Shown here piece by piece: positions 17,771 to 25,015 of a stretch of DNA of 44,478 bases. Below the pieces are notes generated by a model, which had not been told where the DNA came from, ran no database searches, and worked only from the letters and a program-made list of their open reading frames with translations. The DNA is from JAHIYG01 sp041306075 (GTDB taxonomy: Archaea; Altiarchaeota; Altiarchaeia; IMC4; SCGC-AAA252-I15): positions 1-44,478 of the forward strand of contig JBFYKH010000072.1 in the NCBI GenBank assembly GCA_041306075.1. Direction: 5' to 3'. Each line of letters begins with the position of its first letter. Within the stretch, counting starts at the first letter, position 1. A program made the position numbers and the translations under genes.

Positions 17771-17959
17771 ATGGAATGCAGGCGCCAGGCCAACCTGAAG
17801 GCGTGCAACTGCACGTACAAGTGCTCCCGGAGGGGGTTCTGCTGCGAGTGCGTCCGCCACCACAGGGAGGCCGGCGAGCTGCCGGCGTGCTATTTCACCG
17901 AGGATGCGGAGCGGACGTACGACCGGAGCATAGTGAGCTACCTCAAGACGCGCGTCTAG
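17771..17959 (+). CDS. Small Cys-rich DUF6485-like protein
   Basis: 62 aa beginning 1 nt after the TadC-like stop, so part of the same transcript. Seven Cys and two His arranged as MECRRQANLKACNCTY, then GFCCECVRHH, GELPACYF and ERTYDRSIVSYL; this layout matches the small DUF6485 family as I remember it. It probably binds zinc or an Fe-S cluster. Its link to the pilus is only operon position. It overlaps the convergent secreted-protein gene by 4 nt. Confidence 0.8.
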   Translation: MECRRQANLKACNCTYKCSRRGFCCECVRHHREAGELPACYFTEDAERTYDRSIVSYLKTRV

Positions 17960-18612
17960 CCGCCGTCGGCCTTGCAGCAGCAGTTCACGCCGTATTTCGA
18001 GCAGGGCTCTTCCAGGGTGACGTTGGAGTCCCCCGCCCTGCAGGCGCTGTCACGGCAGTAGTGGCCGTCGTAGCCGAGCTGGTAGCACTCGTATCCGCAG
18101 CGGTTGCCGTAAACCGGCAGGCAGAATCCCCCCCGGCAGTCCTCCCATTCCTCGCAGGCCAGGAGCGGCGTTATCTTCCTCCTCTCCTCGCAGTGTGTGC
18201 CGCCCTCCGCTCCCCTCACGCAGCTGAAGTAGGATGTGTGGTTGTAGACCGTATTGGTGGTGCCGCTGCATTTGAGGGTCGAGACGGTGCCGCCGCAGTC
18301 CATGTCCGTCCTGCATTTTTCCGGCAGGGTGGACGATGTGGTCGTCGACGTCGGAGGCGCGGTCGACGTCGTGGCCGGCTCGGCGGTTGTCGTCGGGGCC
18401 TCTGTGGTAGTCGGGGCCTCCGTGGTCGCGGGCTCCGTTGACGTCGTTGTCGTCAAGTCCGGGCCCCGGCCCTGGAGCGTCGTCGTGGACTCCGCATTAA
18501 TCGTCCCTATGGCCGACGAGTATCCTCCCGGCCCCATAAGGAGGAGCGCAAGGAGCAGGGCTACGGCCAACAAGACTCCGCCGGCCAAGTACGTCTCATC
18601 GGTTGTTTTCAT
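17956..18612 (-). CDS. Membrane-anchored Cys-rich protein with Thr-rich linker
   Basis: 218 aa. An N-terminal transmembrane helix (about residues 9-29) is followed by a Thr/Pro/Ala/Ser linker (about 43-98, with repeated TTEAP and TTTAEP units) and a C-terminal disulfide-rich domain with 16 Cys, including CCCKADGG at the end. The ATG at 18612 is used; an in-frame GTG at 18633 is too close to the TATA element. Likely a glycosylated surface protein of unknown function, similar in build to the protein at 27262-27906. Confidence 0.75.
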   Translation of the reverse strand: MKTTDETYLAGGVLLAVALLLALLLMGPGGYSSAIGTINAESTTTLQGRGPDLTTTTSTEPATTEAPTTTEAPTTTAEPATTSTAPPTSTTTSSTLPEKCRTDMDCGGTVSTLKCSGTTNTVYNHTSYFSCVRGAEGGTHCEERRKITPLLACEEWEDCRGGFCLPVYGNRCGYECYQLGYDGHYCRDSACRAGDSNVTLEEPCSKYGVNCCCKADGG

Positions 18613-18643
18613 CGTATGGGTTGGTTTTGCCACCTTCAGGGCC

Positions 18644-18678
18644 GTTTTTATATACCAAAGCCGATTTCATATAAAAAC
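18644..18678. promoter_or_regulatory. Divergent promoter with perfect 10-bp inverted repeat of TATA elements
   Basis: GTTTTTATAT at 18644-18653 and ATATAAAAAC at 18669-18678 are exact reverse complements, each oriented as a TATA box for one of the two divergent genes. The right one is 24 nt before ATG 18697; the left one is about 36 nt before ATG 18612. Confidence 0.6.
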
Positions 18679-18696
18679 GAGGTGGATTATAACAAA

Positions 18697-19125
18697 ATGG
18701 CTAAAGCACCGGTAGGGAAAAGGGTAATCGCGTACATAATCGATGCAGTGCTGCTTGGAGTGGTTATCGGACTAGTATACGCCGCAATATTCGTCCTGAT
18801 GTTCGGCCTAGCGTTCGTGAGCGACACATTGGCCGGGCTCTCGATGCTCCTCATGTTCCCGGCGATGCTCCTCGTCATGGCGCTGATGCTCGGGTACTGG
18901 CTGTTCAGGGACGGCCTCAACGGCGGCAGAAGCTACGGGAAGAAGTTCATGGGCCTGAAGGTCGTGAAGGACGGCGCCCCGGCGACGTTCAAGGACTCCC
19001 TCCTCAGGAACATAACCCTCGTCGTTCCGCTATTGAATCTCGTCGACCTGATACTCGGCCTCGTCGACGCCGACGGCAAGAGGATAGGCGACAAGATAGC
19101 GAACACCCAGGTCGTGGAGGCGTAG
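18697..19125 (+). CDS. RDD-family membrane protein
   Basis: 142 aa with the RDD pattern: R(x)...YIIDAVLLGVVIG near the N-terminus, then GGRSYGKKFMGLKVV and a third hydrophobic segment NITLVVPLLNLVDLILGLVDADGKRIGDKIANTQVV. Three or four membrane helices. Family members include Na+/H+ antiporter-like and uncharacterised proteins, so the substrate cannot be inferred. ATG 18697 fits the TATA box 24 nt upstream. Confidence 0.9.
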   Translation: MAKAPVGKRVIAYIIDAVLLGVVIGLVYAAIFVLMFGLAFVSDTLAGLSMLLMFPAMLLVMALMLGYWLFRDGLNGGRSYGKKFMGLKVVKDGAPATFKDSLLRNITLVVPLLNLVDLILGLVDADGKRIGDKIANTQVVEA

Positions 19126-19150
19126 GGTCCTCCACCCCTCCTGTTTTTTT
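19116..19150 (+). terminator. Hairpin plus T7 tract after the RDD gene
   Basis: GGAGG (19116-19120) can pair with CCTCC (19129-19133), or GGGT with ACCC just after it, followed by seven T at 19144-19150. The T-tract ends directly before the ATG at 19151. Archaeal termination needs mainly the T-run. Confidence 0.45.
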
Positions 19151-19162
19151 ATGGGGTTTAGG

Positions 19163-19645
19163 ATGGACTCTATCCGCAAGTCGGACGAGCGCCATATGAG
19201 GACGGCCATCCGGAAGGCCTCCCGGGGCGTGAAGGCGGGCCAGACGCCTTTCGGCGCATGCATAGTCCGGGCCGGGAAGGTCGTCGCCTGCGAGCACAAC
19301 CGCGTGTGGGCTGACGGCGACATCACCGCCCACGCCGAAATTAACGCGATACGGGCCGCCTGCAGGAGGCTGAAGTCGGTCGACCTCACCGGCTGCACCG
19401 TCTACTCGACGTGCGAGCCTTGCCCGATGTGCTTTTCCGCCTGCCATTGGGCCCGTTTCGAGCGGATAGTCTACGGGGCGTCGATTGCGGATGCCCGGAA
19501 GGCAGGCTTCAACGAGCTTGGCATATCCAACCGGCGAATGAGCCGCCTGGGCGGCGGCAAGGCCAGGATAACGTCTGGCGTGCTAAGGGCCGAGTGCAGG
19601 CGGCTGTTGTCCGGGTGGTCCGGGCGCGGGGGAAGAGCCTACTAG
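19163..19645 (+). CDS. Cytidine/deoxycytidylate-type zinc deaminase (guanine deaminase-like)
   Basis: 160 aa from ATG 19163; ATG 19151 is an alternative start adding four residues. Zinc site complete: HAE (His57, catalytic Glu59) and PCPMC (Cys87, Cys90). The N-terminal MRTAIRKASRGV...PFGACIVRAGKVVA is typical of the guanine deaminase/nucleoside deaminase branch. Archaea usually lack A34 editing by TadA, so a purine or nucleoside salvage role is more likely. The C-terminal ARITSGVLRAECRRLLSGW closes the fold. Confidence 0.85.
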   Translation: MDSIRKSDERHMRTAIRKASRGVKAGQTPFGACIVRAGKVVACEHNRVWADGDITAHAEINAIRAACRRLKSVDLTGCTVYSTCEPCPMCFSACHWARFERIVYGASIADARKAGFNELGISNRRMSRLGGGKARITSGVLRAECRRLLSGWSGRGGRAY

Positions 19646-19650
19646 CCCGC

Positions 19651-20961
19651 TCAATCTATGCATATCGTAGCCAGTTCCCCGTTCTCGGCTACCGGTATGC
19701 ACCCGAAGTTCGTCCTGTACTGGCTGCACGAGCCCGTGACCGGCTTGCCGGCGTATGCCCCCGACACAATGCCCTCCACTTCGGCGTCCGCCTTGCACAG
19801 TCCCTCGCATTCGTCGCTTGAACTGCATGGTTTACCGTAGTCTCCGGCCGGGATGCTGCAGACTGCAGGCCCCATGCCCCTCACCAGTTTGCCTCCTGAG
19901 GCTCGGCAGGCGTCCTCAAGAGTCAGGTTGCCGCACGTTCCTCTCATGTAAGCCCACTCCTCGCACTCCTCACCCGACGGCAGCCTGCACATGCCTAACT
20001 GGCCTTCGGGCGTGTCGACTATGGTTAGTTCGCCGCCATGCTGTTCGCAGTAGGCTGATGCCGGATTCGGCAGGCCTGCATACCCAGAATCCTCCTCATT
20101 CTCATCAACGGGGGCCCCGGTTTTCGGGCATTCCCCCCTCGTCCAGTAGGCCACCTTGTCGTCGGCGCATGCCGCGCAGCCGTTGCCGTACGTCTGCGCG
20201 CACGGGTAGGCGAAGCACTGTATCTTCGCTCCGTCGAACCAGCCGCACACGGGGTTGTACTCCTTGGTGCAGGCCTGGTTGGCCTTTTCGGCGCTCGTGC
20301 ACGTGTGGGAATCGGACGCCTTCCCATCCTTCTCGCATCCGCATCCCGTGTCGTCGAAGAAGGGCGCGTAACCCTCCTCGCACATGAACCTCACGCGCGA
20401 GCATATGTCTGTGTCGTTGCCGACGTATTTGCGCTCCGGCGGCGCGGCCTGGGTGCAGTTCTCCTCCCATGCCCTCAGGCACTTCTGTTTCTCCTCGCAC
20501 CAGCTGTAGCCTGCCGAGCCTATGCAGCCGTGCTCGTCCCTGTCGCCGCCGATGACCTGGCCGTCCGTCTCCTCTGCGGCATCCCTGACCCTCCAGTTGT
20601 AGACTACTACGAGCTTGCCTTTCCCGTCCGCGGCCGAAAGCCGCACATTAAAGCAGCCGGGGCACCTTACTATCTCGACCTCGGATACGGTCAGGCCGTA
20701 GGATTGGCCGACATAGTCGACCGCTATCTTAGCCGCCTTCCGCGGGCCCTCGTCCTTAATCTCCCAAGACCTGACGCAGGCTCCTATCCCGGCATCCCAG
20801 CCGTAGCCTGCGCTCCCTAAGCAGCCGTGATTGTCTCTGTCGCCTCCGACCAGGGGGCCGGGTTCGTTGGGCGTCATGAAAATCCAACTTGCCACTGCGG
20901 CGACTACCATGCCTGCACCCACTGCGGCTGCAACAACCAGAATCATCCTCTTCGAGTCCAT
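19651..20961 (-). CDS. Membrane-anchored Cys-rich protein with Kazal-like and DUF333 domains
   Basis: 436 aa. An N-terminal membrane anchor (residues 6-29) is followed by two copies of a GGDRDxHGCxGSAGYxW...CxRxWE motif (about 38-65 and 138-163) flanking a small alpha/beta unit. Next comes a CxxVxFMCEEGYAPFFDDTGCGC segment, a Kazal-type inhibitor-like domain (ACTKEYNPVCG...YPCAQTYGNGCAA), and a DUF333 domain (NPASAYCEQHGGEL...GEECEEWAYMRGTC). A Cys-rich tail ends the protein. The modules suggest extracellular protease inhibition or protection. A TATA-like box at 20984-20992 is 27 nt upstream of ATG 20961; the longer TTG start is rejected. Confidence 0.8.
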   Translation of the reverse strand: MDSKRMILVVAAAVGAGMVVAAVASWIFMTPNEPGPLVGGDRDNHGCLGSAGYGWDAGIGACVRSWEIKDEGPRKAAKIAVDYVGQSYGLTVSEVEIVRCPGCFNVRLSAADGKGKLVVVYNWRVRDAAEETDGQVIGGDRDEHGCIGSAGYSWCEEKQKCLRAWEENCTQAAPPERKYVGNDTDICSRVRFMCEEGYAPFFDDTGCGCEKDGKASDSHTCTSAEKANQACTKEYNPVCGWFDGAKIQCFAYPCAQTYGNGCAACADDKVAYWTRGECPKTGAPVDENEEDSGYAGLPNPASAYCEQHGGELTIVDTPEGQLGMCRLPSGEECEEWAYMRGTCGNLTLEDACRASGGKLVRGMGPAVCSIPAGDYGKPCSSSDECEGLCKADAEVEGIVSGAYAGKPVTGSCSQYRTNFGCIPVAENGELATICID

Positions 20962-20999
20962 GCTATCGTATTTGCGCAAGGCGGATAAAAAGGGGGCCG

Positions 21000-21551
21000 C
21001 TATGGTTCGGCCTCAACCGAAACCGGGAGGCTTACGAACCTCCAGAGCACATCCGGGTTCCTGGCCTCCGGGTGGAATAGGACGCCGTACAGCTGCTTGT
21101 CCCTGTGTTTCACGGCCTCGACGCAGTCCTTCGATTCGGCCAGAATCTCGAAGTCGCCTGACGGCCTGACCGCGAGGCTGTGGAGGCAGTAAGCCCTGAA
21201 GGAGCCGCTGAAAAGGGGGTTCTCGGCCTTCGTCGAGACCTCCGTCATCCCAATCTCCCTCCTAATGTAGACTTCGGAGCCGTAGACCGCGGCCATGGCC
21301 TGCATGCCTGCGCATATGCCGAGGACCGGCTTGTCGCACCGTCTCACCCACTCGAAGGCGTCCAGGTGCTCCATGTACTCCGAGTCCATCAGCGGCGTCC
21401 CGCACAGGACGGCCTTGTCGTAGCCTTCAAGGCCCGTCACCTCAAGGTAGTGCCTGACCTCGCAGGCGCCGACGAGGGAGCGCACCGGCTCCACGAACTC
21501 CTGCCTGCCCAGGCTGTCACCCCTCCTGTTCAGGTCGACGAGAAGCATCAT
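21000..21551 (-). CDS. Class I glutamine amidotransferase (stand-alone glutaminase)
   Basis: 183 aa. Catalytic triad visible: Cys80 in GICAGMQ, His160 and Glu162 in GVLFHPEARN. The enzyme hydrolyses glutamine and passes ammonia to a partner. The length resembles the archaeal GMP synthase glutaminase subunit, but the N-terminus lacks the DxGGQ start usual there, and no guaB-like ATP-pyrophosphatase partner is nearby. Its ATG overlaps the stop of the Dph6 gene (ATGATG), so Dph6 is the natural candidate partner. A general GATase or PdxT-like role is not excluded. Confidence 0.85.
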   Translation of the reverse strand: MMLLVDLNRRGDSLGRQEFVEPVRSLVGACEVRHYLEVTGLEGYDKAVLCGTPLMDSEYMEHLDAFEWVRRCDKPVLGICAGMQAMAAVYGSEVYIRREIGMTEVSTKAENPLFSGSFRAYCLHSLAVRPSGDFEILAESKDCVEAVKHRDKQLYGVLFHPEARNPDVLWRFVSLPVSVEAEP

Positions 21552-22228
21552 TTCTCGGCCAGCCTCGCCTTAGTTATCCTGTATACTCCGGAATCCCCCC
21601 TCCAGTCGTTCTGTGCATCCAAAATATCAATCCTTCTTCTGAAGAACGGGGCGTCCAGGACCGTGGTCTCTATCTCCCCGCCTTCGCCGGCGGGGCTTAT
21701 CCCATGCGCGTCCCTGAGCGCGACAAGCTCGTCGACCGCTCTGGAATCCAGCCTTCTGCCGAGCCACTCCTCGCCCATGGGATAGGCGAATACGCCGGAG
21801 ACGACGACCTCATATCCCCCCGCCAGGATATCCCTCAGGAGCCGCTCCTGCCCCATCTTCCACAGCGGGTTATGACACCAGAGCCCGAGCCTGGCGCAAA
21901 CACCCTGTATGCGTTCGGCCTGGTAGACGGACTCCACCGCGCCGGACACGACGCCCTCGATGCCGTGCTCTTGGGCGGCCGCCTTGACGGCGGCCTCCAG
22001 GTCCGAGAGCTCCTCCTCCTTCACTCCCCCCGTACTCTTTTTTACGAGCGGGAGACCGAGGGCCTCGGCCTGAAGTGTTGTGACGTCGATGTTCGGCGTG
22101 TGGAACATGTAGCTTTCAGGGTTTCCTGAAACGACCGTTATGAGGCAGTCTACGTCGTTTTTCTCGCGCGCCTTCTCGAGGGCGTAGGTCGAGTCCTTCC
22201 CCCCCGAGTACAGGATGCCGAGCCTCAT
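21548..22228 (-). CDS. dph6: Diphthine--ammonia ligase (DUF71 ATP-pyrophosphatase)
   Basis: 226 aa. Catalyses the last step of diphthamide synthesis on translation factor aEF2, amidating diphthine with ammonia and ATP. The PP-loop YSGGKDST is at residues 7-14, and the Dph6 signature GEGGEIETTVLDAPFF is near the C-terminus. Middle motifs GAVESVYQAERIQGVC and CHNPLWKMGQERLLRDI match the family. ATG 22228 begins the conserved MRLGILYSGGKD; the longer open frame upstream overlaps the helicase gene. It follows the helicase stop by 17 nt and overlaps the glutaminase gene by 4 nt. Confidence 0.92.
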   Translation of the reverse strand: MRLGILYSGGKDSTYALEKAREKNDVDCLITVVSGNPESYMFHTPNIDVTTLQAEALGLPLVKKSTGGVKEEELSDLEAAVKAAAQEHGIEGVVSGAVESVYQAERIQGVCARLGLWCHNPLWKMGQERLLRDILAGGYEVVVSGVFAYPMGEEWLGRRLDSRAVDELVALRDAHGISPAGEGGEIETTVLDAPFFRRRIDILDAQNDWRGDSGVYRITKARLAEK

Positions 22229-22245
22229 CTTGATGGCCGTCCGGC

Positions 22246-23478
22246 CTACAGCTTGGCCGGGCTTATCTTGGTCCTCGCGAAATGCTCTATCCCCCACAGG
22301 TCATGGACTTCGGCCGATGTTATGAAGGATATGGCCTTCCCGGTCTTGCCGGCCCTTCCCGTCCTGCCTATCCTGTGGACGTAGTTCTCCCTCTCCCTCG
22401 GGATGTCGTAGTTGAAGACGTGGGAGACGTCGTCTATGTCCAGGCCCCGCGCGGCGACGTCGGTCGCTATGAGGTACCTTATCTTCTTGGCCCTGAAGCC
22501 CTCCATCACCCGGTCCCTCTGGCTCTGGGACAGGTCTCCGTGGAGCGCCTCGGTCTTGAACCCCCTGCGCCTCATCAGGCTCCCGAGGGTGTCCGCCCAC
22601 CTCTTGGTGTTGCAGAATATTATCGCGCTCTCGGGCTCCTCCTTCTTGAGGACCTCGACGAAGGCGTCGAACTTCCCGGTCTTCGTCGTCTCGTAGTAGG
22701 ATTGCGATATCTCGTCGACCGTCCGCTCCTCGGACTTTATGGAGATGACCTCGGGGTCGCGCATTATGCTCCTTGCGAGCTCCCCTATCTGGTCGGGTAT
22801 TGTCGCGGAGAACAGCATCGTCTGCCTCTCCGTCGGCAGCTCCCGTATAATCTCCCTTATGTCGTCTATGAACCCCATGTCGAGCATCCTGTCTGCCTCG
22901 TCGAGTACGAACATCGTGACGCGGTCGAGCCTCAGCATCCTCCTGCCTATCAGGTCCAGTATCCTGCCGGGCGTGCCTACCACTATGTGGACCCCCTGCT
23001 CCAGCGCCTTAGCCTGCGGCATAATGCTCTTGCCGCCGTAGAACGCCTCGACCTTCACCCGCCTCTGGCGGCCGATCTTCTTTATCTCCCCCGCCACCTG
23101 CTCGGCGAGCTCCCGGGTCGGGGTCAGTATCAGGGACTGCACTCCCCTCCTCTCGTGGTCTATGCCCTCTATTATGGGTATCGCGAACGCCAGCGTCTTG
23201 CCCGTCCCCGTCTTCGCCTCGGCTATCAGGTCCCTGCCGCCCAATAGCACTGGTATCGCCTGCTCCTGTATGGGCATCGGCGTCTTGAGGCCGTGGAACT
23301 TGAGGTCGTTGAGGACGTGGCTGCTCAGCTTCAGGCTGTTGAATCCTCCGGCGTCCCCTGCCTGCTCCAGCACGTACGGATGTTCTTCGGCCTTCGCCTC
23401 CTCTAATACGTCTTTCGCTATCTTGTCAGCCAGCGCGGCGCCTATGGACGCGCCCCTGAACCTACTTTTCTTTTGCAT
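22246..23478 (-). CDS. DEAD-box ATP-dependent RNA helicase
   Basis: 410 aa, complete two-RecA core. Motifs in order: Q motif (KTPMPIQEQAIP), motif I AKTGTGKT, PTRELA, GTPGR, II VLDEADRML, III FSATI, then IV IIFCNT, V TDVAARGLDIDDV and VI HRIGRTGRAG. An extra N-terminal segment of about 45 residues precedes the Q motif; there is almost no C-terminal extension. It unwinds RNA or remodels RNP, as do cold-induced helicases. First gene of an operon with dph6 and a glutaminase. Its upstream region contains several small hairpins. Confidence 0.95.
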   Translation of the reverse strand: MQKKSRFRGASIGAALADKIAKDVLEEAKAEEHPYVLEQAGDAGGFNSLKLSSHVLNDLKFHGLKTPMPIQEQAIPVLLGGRDLIAEAKTGTGKTLAFAIPIIEGIDHERRGVQSLILTPTRELAEQVAGEIKKIGRQRRVKVEAFYGGKSIMPQAKALEQGVHIVVGTPGRILDLIGRRMLRLDRVTMFVLDEADRMLDMGFIDDIREIIRELPTERQTMLFSATIPDQIGELARSIMRDPEVISIKSEERTVDEISQSYYETTKTGKFDAFVEVLKKEEPESAIIFCNTKRWADTLGSLMRRRGFKTEALHGDLSQSQRDRVMEGFRAKKIRYLIATDVAARGLDIDDVSHVFNYDIPRERENYVHRIGRTGRAGKTGKAISFITSAEVHDLWGIEHFARTKISPAKL

Positions 23479-23718
23479 CGTATGGTCTTACCTCACTTTG
23501 TCAGTGCGTGAAACGCCCGGCGCCCGTTTTGGGTGCCGGCGTAGAATTAAGTTTTCTTCTCCAGTCAGATATACGCGATTGGACGAGTATTACTCACTGT
23601 GATATTTCCTAAGCCTAATTCTACTCACAACTCACTTGGTGAAGTATAGGAAGCACTACTATATAAACGAGGGGATTTCCCGGCGGCGTATTTATTTTCC
23701 CCTGTGGATTTCCTACCT
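23479..23718. other. Structured intergenic region between helicase and Cys-cluster gene
   Basis: No open frame of note. Read from the helicase side it holds hairpins GCGT/ACGC (about 23507-23516 zone), CCGGCGCCC/GGGTGCCGG (23517-23539, loop GTTTT) and CACT/AGTG next to a GAGGT site. Further out, TTCCTA (23606-23611) pairs with TAGGAA (23647-23652) around an inner ACTT/AAGT hairpin, with three ACTCAC repeats. Several AT-rich TATA-like elements occur (about 23546-23555, 23565-23573, 23659-23668 and 23689-23698). It could be a long helicase leader or a small RNA. Confidence 0.4.
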
Positions 23719-23970
23719 ATGCACGACGGATGGCTTCGGCGCAGGTACATGTGGTACTTCAGACGGCAGGAAGTCCTCAACAACCGCGACCGGCTGAATG
23801 GAAGCTGCGCCAGGTGCGGACACTGCTGCGGCCACTGCATCTTCAACGACAGGAAGCACGGGAGGTGCAGGATATACAAGTACCGGCCGGACATATGCCG
23901 GCTGTTCCCGCTCACCGCCGACGACATCAAGAACATCCCCACATGCGGCTTCACGTTCAAGGACGAATAG
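23719..23970 (+). CDS. Small Cys-cluster protein (YkgJ-like)
   Basis: 83 aa. The core CARCGHCCGHCIF...GRCRIYKYRPDICRLFPL matches the zinc/iron-chelating YkgJ-type motif (CxxCxxCC with later Cys). ATG 23719 is 26 nt downstream of TATTTATTTT (23689-23698); an in-frame GTG at 23704 is less likely. Very basic N-terminal helix (WLRRRYMWYFRRQEV). Function unknown; metal binding is probable. Overlaps the end of the convergent basic-protein gene by 14 nt. Confidence 0.8.
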   Translation: MHDGWLRRRYMWYFRRQEVLNNRDRLNGSCARCGHCCGHCIFNDRKHGRCRIYKYRPDICRLFPLTADDIKNIPTCGFTFKDE

Positions 23971-24313
23971 GCCGGGCCTTACGGCCGCTCCTCCAGGCGG
24001 GGCGGGCCTGTCTTTTCTGCTTCCCCTTAGGCTTCGCGGGCGCCTCTCTGCGCTCCTCTCTCTTCCGAGCCCCCCTCCCGGGGGCCGTCTTGCGTTGTGG
24101 TTTTTTCCGCGGCTTACCCGCTTTCCTTTCGGCCTTCCCCCTCCTCTTTCCCGCCCGTTTTAGCTTCTTCTTTTTCTTCTTAACCGGCCCCATGGATTCC
24201 TCGAGCATCTGGAGGTACATGATTATCATGAGGAGGAGCCTCTGGACGTTCGTCACGTCGGCCGCCTTCTTGGCGGCCTTCCTATTCCTCGCCGTTTTTT
24301 TCCTTGGGGCCAT
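23957..24313 (-). CDS. Highly basic Lys/Arg-rich small protein
   Basis: 118 aa. A short basic N-terminus is followed by one hydrophobic helix-forming stretch (VTNVQRLLLMIIMYLQMLEES) and a tail of about 75 residues made almost only of Lys, Arg, Ala, Gly and Pro. This resembles histone H1-like tails or nucleic-acid or membrane-surface binding tails. Starts 9 nt after the archaetidylserine synthase stop, so likely in the lipid operon. Composition could also come from an unselected frame, hence moderate confidence. Confidence 0.5.
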   Translation of the reverse strand: MAPRKKTARNRKAAKKAADVTNVQRLLLMIIMYLQMLEESMGPVKKKKKKLKRAGKRRGKAERKAGKPRKKPQRKTAPGRGARKREERREAPAKPKGKQKRQARPAWRSGRKARPIRP

Positions 24314-24322
24314 GGCATCGGA

Positions 24323-25015
24323 TTAGTCCGGTATGTAGCTGTCCACGTCCTTCTTCCTGAACACGGGCAGCCAGCCGAACGCTATGTAGCCTATGAACAT
24401 GAGGAGTATCGCGTACATGAACAGCCTCGGGTTTACGGCGAAGAGCGACATGAAGCCCGCCGTCATGAGCGTGAGGGTCCTCCTCTTCTTTATCTCCACC
24501 CGGTAGTACTTCGTCCCGCGAAGGAGCATCAGGACGGACAGGAGCACCATCAGGGCGGTGACGCCGAGGTTCAGGATGTCCGCCGGCAGCTCGCTCGGGT
24601 CTATTATCGCTATCGTCGCCAGGAACCCGCCCGCCACCGTGGTCGGGACGCCGAAGAAGTGCGTCGTGTTCTTAGTCTTCATGAAGTATATGAGCCTCGC
24701 GACCGAGGCCAGGATGAACAATACGGCCACCAGCGGGTGCACCCCGTACTTGTTCATCATCAGTATGGACGCGGCCATCGCGAAGGCCAGGAAATCGGAG
24801 ACCGTGTCCAGGTGGCCTCCGAACCTGCTCGTCGACTTCAGCATCCTCGCCACGTACCCGTCGAAGCTGTCCACGATTACGGACACGAGTATGAGCCCGG
24901 CGGCCTGCTGGTACTCGTGGGTCATGGAGAACATTATCGCCGCCACGCCCACGGCTATGTTGAAGAGGGTCATGGAGTTCGGTATGTGCTTGGCGACGCG
25001 CATTATCTTAGCCAT
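24323..25015 (-). CDS. CDP-alcohol phosphatidyltransferase, archaetidylserine synthase
   Basis: 230 aa. Joins CDP-archaeol with L-serine to give archaetidylserine at the membrane. The full CDP-alcohol motif is present: D49xxDG(53)xxA56R57x8G66x3D70x3D74. About six to eight hydrophobic helices. ATG 25015 follows a GGTGGGTG stretch and overlaps the end of the decarboxylase gene by 8 nt; the GTG at 25024 is an alternative. The pairing with a serine-decarboxylase gene supports serine as the substrate. Confidence 0.9.
   Translation of the reverse strand: MAKIMRVAKHIPNSMTLFNIAVGVAAIMFSMTHEYQQAAGLILVSVIVDSFDGYVARMLKSTSRFGGHLDTVSDFLAFAMAASILMMNKYGVHPLVAVLFILASVARLIYFMKTKNTTHFFGVPTTVAGGFLATIAIIDPSELPADILNLGVTALMVLLSVLMLLRGTKYYRVEIKKRRTLTLMTAGFMSLFAVNPRLFMYAILLMFIGYIAFGWLPVFRKKDVDSYIPD

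Noticed and set aside
19163..19645. Deaminase as the tRNA A34 editing enzyme TadA
   Set aside because: Archaea generally do not edit A34, and the sequence lies closer to guanine/nucleoside deaminases; assignment left general.
22282..23247. 321-aa plus-strand frame
   Set aside because: Antisense shadow of the DEAD-box helicase.
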